In this document: positions 59,666 to 64,000 of the stretch, piece after piece
Layout of the letters: every line of letters starts with the position of its first letter
How positions within the stretch are numbered: the first letter of the stretch is position 1
Assembly (NCBI GenBank): GCA_965153455.1
Contig: OZ234493.1
Span: forward strand, 23,054,213 to 23,118,212
Direction: 5' to 3'
Length of the DNA: 64,000 bases
Origin: Sphagnum compactum
Taxonomy: Eukaryota > Bryophyta > Sphagnopsida > Sphagnales
Program-made: the position numbers and the translations under genes
Notes under the pieces: model-generated
The model's input: the letters and a program-made list of their open reading frames with translations, nothing else
Database searches by the model: none
Told to the model about the DNA's origin: nothing

Positions 59666-62600
59666 TCAAAGGTCCTCAAAGAACTTTGATTTCCCTTTTG
59701 AAGGCAAGGCAGGTTGTTTCCCTTTCTTTTTACGTCTCCTTGATCCTGCACAGTTTTAAAGAGTGCAGTAGTCAATTGATTAAACTACTATTGAAACTAA
59801 CCTTTACATCAAATTCCTTGCAGCCAATAAACTCACTGGTGTCAGGTACCTGTCTTACAAAGCAGGTGGACCAGAACCAGGCCACCACTTGCTGTTTTTG
59901 CTGAAAAAGCAGCAAAGATTCTTGACATAGACATACCTTCAGCTTCCATTTCATCGTCGCTGTCATCACCACTTATGATGGTGCTGTCAGTTTGGCCATT
60001 GCCTTGGGAACCATTATTTTCACCAAGGGATGCCTGTTGTTTAACGCCCTCACTAACTTCATCATCACCTTCTTGCAAGTACTTCACATCCCACAGCTGC
60101 ACCCACCCAATGATCAGCAAATCTGCAGTACATCTACACCAGTGTGGCATCATCTGGCACAAAACCAGCAGCATGACAGGACATAATTATTCCTCGATTC
60201 TCATGAAATAACCTGGTGCAAACACGAACCTTGACTGTATTGTCATGTGAAGCACTACCCAGGGTTGTCCTGTCATGAGAAAAGGCTGCAGAGACAACAG
60301 AAGACCTATAAACACACTTGTGAGCTGGTGTGGGTTTTACAGAAAGCATACATTGCCATAGGAGACAGGCAATCAAGCAGTACAGCATAAAACCAGTTGA
60401 ATCAAAAAGGATAAAAGAGCACATGTAAATTGCAAAAACCATACCAAGGCGCTCGATAGGGTATTCAGCATGCTCTCCTATCACCCCTATCATTTTATTG
60501 GGAAGAATGGTTACCACCCTGCCTACCCCAATGATGACCAGAACCATAGTTATCATAGTAGAACAGAAAAGCAATGTGAAGCATACTGTCAGTCTCTTGC
60601 ATGTTCAATGACCATGAACAGCAACATGTACAGAAGTGACTGACATAATTTTCCAAGAGACTTCACTACCTACTGAACAATCAGAATGGTGAACCAATCA
60701 GTTTTCTGTGTGTGGAAGGCCAGAAGTGAGATGCAGCCTAGAAAGCTGCTAAGTAGATTCATACCGAATGATGCCATCCATTGATCCTGTAAGGAGTGTG
60801 TCTTCATCTACCTGTTCCAAGAAGAAACAAACACTTCTGTAACTCTCATTTGTACACCTAACATATAGGAAACAAAAATTTTGGAAAGATACGAGGTTCC
60901 TTTACCTTTAACAAAGCATCAACAGAGTGTGGATGCCCAATAAAACGGTCACTGCACAAACTTGGCACAATATATTAAGATCATGTAGAATTGCAACTGC
61001 TAGATGGTGAGCGGGCATAGGCCCTTGTCTCAATGGCAGAGCAAACCAGCAGCAAAGACCACTTAGAGCCCATGAACTCCAAACTTCATGGTCCACCCAG
61101 AAGTTTAACATCTTCTTTTTCTGATGATGCTACGTCAACAGTCCAAAATCCCACCAAATAGTTCCTTTCCAAATCTGCTGACATTATAACCATTTAACCA
61201 GCAGTTAATACACAGGTAAAAGTTCAGACCTGCAGTCAAGCATATGGCCCCAGGAGTAGAGCAGTAGCACACCATCCTGTGATCCACAAACTACTTTGCG
61301 CCCATCCTGGATAACACATACAGTATCATCAAGCAGGACTTCACAAGCAGACATTACACACAAGATCTCCCTTTACAGGTCCATGCCAAGCTGAGTTGAG
61401 GCTGATTTCCACAAACAAATGGTTCCAAATGTGCAGTTCTAGCAATGATATCTACTCAGAGTACCATCCAGTGTCCTACAAGTATTTGTTCAAACCTGAC
61501 ACAACAGTGAGACTTGCAATAAGGCTACACAACAATTCCCTGCAGTATTTTTGGATTTATCAGTTCTACAGTTGCTGTCATAGGGATGCAGGTGTAAACC
61601 AGATGTAAGATAGGGTGGGTTCAACAGGAAAACCTTGCACATCACCACTGACAAAAGTTCATCCTCTGCAAACTGTGACTTCCCATCCACCTGCATCTCT
61701 CCAGGAAAAGATCAAAAGGTTTGGTGAATCAATGTGACTCGGATTGCCCTCAATAAAGTAACACAATTAAAAAAAATCACAATCAGTTGGCCCTGGTCAG
61801 GAGGGTACCCTGTTCCGACGTAGATTGCATATAGAAAGTGTGCCATCACCACTGGCACAAGACACAACAATACAGAGTCAGCATATCAACTAGTTTCAAT
61901 GTCCATCTTCTTTGCATATGACATAATAGTCCCACAAGGTGTACACAAACCTCAAACAGCTCACTCATAGAAAGAACGGTGAAGCACCAGAAACAACCTG
62001 GCACCCAGGAGTTGCATGCTATCTGGCACAAACTCCATGTCTGCAACAAAGTCATCATGTGCTTTAAAGCTGCTGCAGCATACATTTTGTCGTGTGTCCC
62101 ACACCTGTTAAGTTTCCAACACCCATGATTATCTGGCCAGAAACACTCCCCCAGCAACAGAAATTTGATTGCAATCATTCTCTTGTCATGTGTCCAACAC
62201 CTGTTATGTTTCCAACCCCTGTGATTACTTGACCAGAAATAGTTGGGTAGCAATGGAAACTCAACTGGAATTATCCTCTCAGCAACAATTACTATTCTGT
62301 GCAGGAAGATCTTCCCATAAGGATTAAGAAATTCATTCAGAACTTCTCCAATCTTATGAGTTAAATCAACCTGAATAGAAACAAGAGATGACATAATAAA
62401 AATGACTTAACAACAGGGAAAAGAGGAACATCAACCGAAGTATAAGAGTGTGATACGAGACTGACATACAAAGGATTACTAATTCTACCATTGTAAGTGG
62501 CAATGACAATTTCTGGAATTATCAGTTGCATACATACCTTGATAGTGCCTTCATCATCACCAGATGCAATGGACCAGTCTGTGGCATTGATAATACGATT

Positions 62601-63533
62601 GATTGCCACCCTTCACACACAACCGTATCTTGCAAATAAGGTTATGGAATACCTAGAACATCAACAAAGTTTGCAACAAAACAAGAGAAACTAAATCCAG
62701 TTTCTGTTGGGGTACAGAAGGCTATCATATTACATTCTCAAGAGAGTTCTGGAATGATCCTGAAAGACAAACACATTATGTAACATACCCATGTGCACCA
62801 GTAAGACGAGCCACTGCTTGACCAGTCTCAACATCAGTGGCAACTATGGAGCAATCTGGTGAACCTGTCAGAAGCACTACAAGAAAGAGAAACAGGTAGT
62901 GAAAGTAAGCAAGTCTCCAATTGTGACAGGCAGGCAGCAAGTTCACAAGAAAGAATATTCAATTCATGTGCACTACGATGATGCAATGGTAGAGGGGGAC
63001 AAACGTACATCGGCCATCACCAGTAAATCGCACAGCACGACAGGATTCACTGTGTGCACTCACATTCCATTTCCTGCCGCAATACCCAATTTTACATAGC
63101 CGTGCCATAAAGAAAATACAAGCTCACTAAGCTGCTTCTTGACCATCATGTGGGAGGATAAAAAAACGAAACTCACCTTTCAGGCTGCCGTCCATCTCCA
63201 TATTCGTAGCTGCATGAGAACACAAGCCTCCTCTCAATCAAACCATATATCTTTCCTCACGGTTTGCAATGCTTGCAGCCACAAGTGATTCCATCAACGA
63301 CAGTGAAAATTCCACGATCACTGCTAAACACTCAAGGACTTAAAGAGGTTGTAAGCAGCGTCGAGGTTTGGAGCAAAACACTTTCCTTTCCGCTTATAGG
63401 TTGCAAGAGAGAGCAAAACTCACAGGTGGAGGCGGCCAGTAATGAGGCTGACAGCGACAAGCGAAGCCGAAGGATGGAATGCGAGATCGAAGGGTTGTGT
63501 GCCCACGTCTATGTCCACTACGGCCTCCCCCAT
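59666..63533 (-). CDS. WDR55 WD40-repeat protein (371 aa, 15 exons)
   Basis: Exons: 63,533-63,424; 63,209-63,177; 63,073-63,009; 62,876-62,789; 62,610-62,538; 62,104-61,998; 61,851-61,809; 61,690-61,634; 61,306-61,230; 60,951-60,906; 60,811-60,765; 60,518-60,445; 60,285-60,230; 60,096-59,937; 59,745-59,666. All have GT-AG ends and agreeing phases. The start is the ATG of MGEAVVDIDVG; the frame is open upstream but has no earlier ATG. Landmarks: PFDLAFHPSASLVAVSLITG, ATDVETGQAVARLTGAH, IASGDDEGTIKVWDTRQ (W125-D126), FAEDELLSVVMCK, VCGSQDGVLLLYSWG, GVIGEHAEYPIERL and NTVKLWDVKYL (W294-D295). The tail is acidic (DDSDDEMEAEG), then basic (SRRRKKKGK, about 347-355), ending in KFFEDL, the family's FF-x-DL end. 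A seven-blade propeller is expected. Plant WDR55 is linked to CUL4-DDB1 and gametophyte development, the animal and yeast relatives to rRNA processing. The frame is intact. The weakest junction is the acceptor at 62,610. Confidence 0.94.
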
Positions 63534-63778
63534 CACTGCTGTTTCTTCCTTGGAATTTGCCTTCTTTGCCTTCGCTGTGCAACACACACTTACACGCACA
63601 CGCAAAGGAGAGGAGGAGGAGGAGGAGAGCTCTTCCTTCGCGTTGGTCTTATTAGGGTTATTCGAGCTTCAAACCCTAAAAACGCTAAAACCCTAGCCGG
63701 TGCATGCAACGTCGTCCTAGGATATTTGTGTTGACGGAGGACGGGAAGTGCAGGAGTGAGACTCGCGGGCTGGTTACA
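63534..63778. promoter_or_regulatory. Shared divergent promoter with two telo-boxes
   Basis: The start codons of WDR55 (-) and the mS34-like gene (+) are 245 bp apart and face away from each other. The interval contains AAACCCTAAA at 63,671-63,680 and AAAACCCTAG at 63,687-63,696, the plant telo-box (AAACCCTA) enriched in promoters of ribosomal-protein and ribosome-biogenesis genes. A GGAGGAGG purine tract lies at about 63,607-63,628. No TATA box is evident. Both genes' leaders must lie inside this interval unless upstream exons exist. Confidence 0.7.
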
Positions 63779-64000
63779 ATGGCCATTGCACCGAAGACCA
63801 TGCTGGTACTGCGGCGAGCTATGGCCACGGCATCAGAAGCCACTGCTGTCCAGGCTGCCTCGAAGAAACCAGGGGAAGGACATCCCAAGAGGAAGAACTT
63901 GTTTGACGTGGTGAAGGTGCTTCCGAACTGGGGCTTAGGCAGCAGGGTTGCCAAATCGCATTGGAATCCAGAGACATTCTACAAAATCACCGAGATCAAA
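63779..64000 (+). CDS. Mitochondrial ribosomal protein mS34-like (partial, 5' end)
   Basis: The frame is open from the ATG to the window edge (74 codons) and continues beyond it. The start MAIAPKTMLVLRRAMATASE is Arg/Ala/Ser-rich without acidic residues before Glu20, fitting a mitochondrial targeting peptide. Then come RKNLFDVVKVLPNWGLGSRV and AKSHWNPETFYKITEIK. The pattern LFD-x-(V/L)-x-x-LP-x-x-G-(L/I)-GSRV followed by W-x-P-(E/D)-x-(F/Y)-x-x-I-T matches what I know of the small mitoribosomal subunit protein mS34 (MRPS34). Only the N-terminal half is visible, so the assignment is moderate. It shares a promoter interval with WDR55. Confidence 0.68.
   Translation, partial: MAIAPKTMLVLRRAMATASEATAVQAASKKPGEGHPKRKNLFDVVKVLPNWGLGSRVAKSHWNPETFYKITEIK

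Noticed and set aside
59842-59936. Read-through of WDR55 exon 14 ending in LVLVHLLCKTGT
   Set aside because: A perfect donor (GAAG|GTATGT) at 59,937/59,936 and an acceptor at 59,746 join in phase to a basic tail ending KFFEDL, the family's C-terminus. The read-through tail is hydrophobic and unlike the family.
63534-63605. Longer N-terminus for WDR55 (24 extra residues)
   Set aside because: There is no ATG in that extension, and the family's proteins begin close to the ID-x-G-x-x-x-FD-x-x-FHP segment.

Overview
The window reads as nuclear DNA of a land plant. It holds a GT-2-type trihelix transcription factor, a plant WDR55 orthologue with 15 short exons, Arabidopsis-type telomere words (CCCTAAA / TTTAGGG), telo-box promoter motifs and plant hAT, CACTA-like and Mutator-like elements. 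I cannot fix the species. The intergenic DNA is AT-rich and full of decayed small elements, and a spore-bearing plant or gymnosperm would fit, but that is a guess. No bacterial, organellar, tRNA, rRNA or CRISPR feature was recognised.

Layout. Positions 1-25,000 contain no intact host gene. They hold dispersed small repeats, a long hairpin made of two inverted element arms (4,637-5,281), a 3.8-kb decayed hAT transposon (17,100-20,910, minus-strand transposase remnants, near-perfect 8-bp target duplication) and a compact 314-bp element with about 47-bp terminal inverted repeats, an 8-bp target duplication and a small GC-rich FAR1/MULE-like reading frame (21,170-21,483). At 25,538-28,483 on the minus strand is a multi-exon TPR co-chaperone-like gene whose splice sites are mostly preserved but whose reading frame carries two stop codons and three frameshifts, so I call it a pseudogene. 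A minisatellite abuts its 5' end. Positions 29,100-52,200 are again gene-poor, with tandem repeats, CACTA-like miniature elements, a transposon-linked Myb/SANT-like fragment (45,121-45,477) and long AT-rich stretches.

The gene-bearing part is at the right end. A two-exon GT-2-like trihelix factor of 850 residues lies at 53,101-55,866 (+), rich in Gln, His and Asp homopolymers encoded by trinucleotide repeats. WDR55 lies at 59,666-63,533 (-), reconstructed in full (15 exons, 371 residues). It is divergent from the start of a gene resembling mitochondrial ribosomal protein mS34 (63,779 to the window edge, +). The two start codons are 245 bp apart, and that interval carries two telo-box motifs, typical of promoters of plant translation and ribosome-biogenesis genes. 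This suits a pair made of a WD40 protein whose family includes ribosome-biogenesis factors and a mitoribosomal protein.
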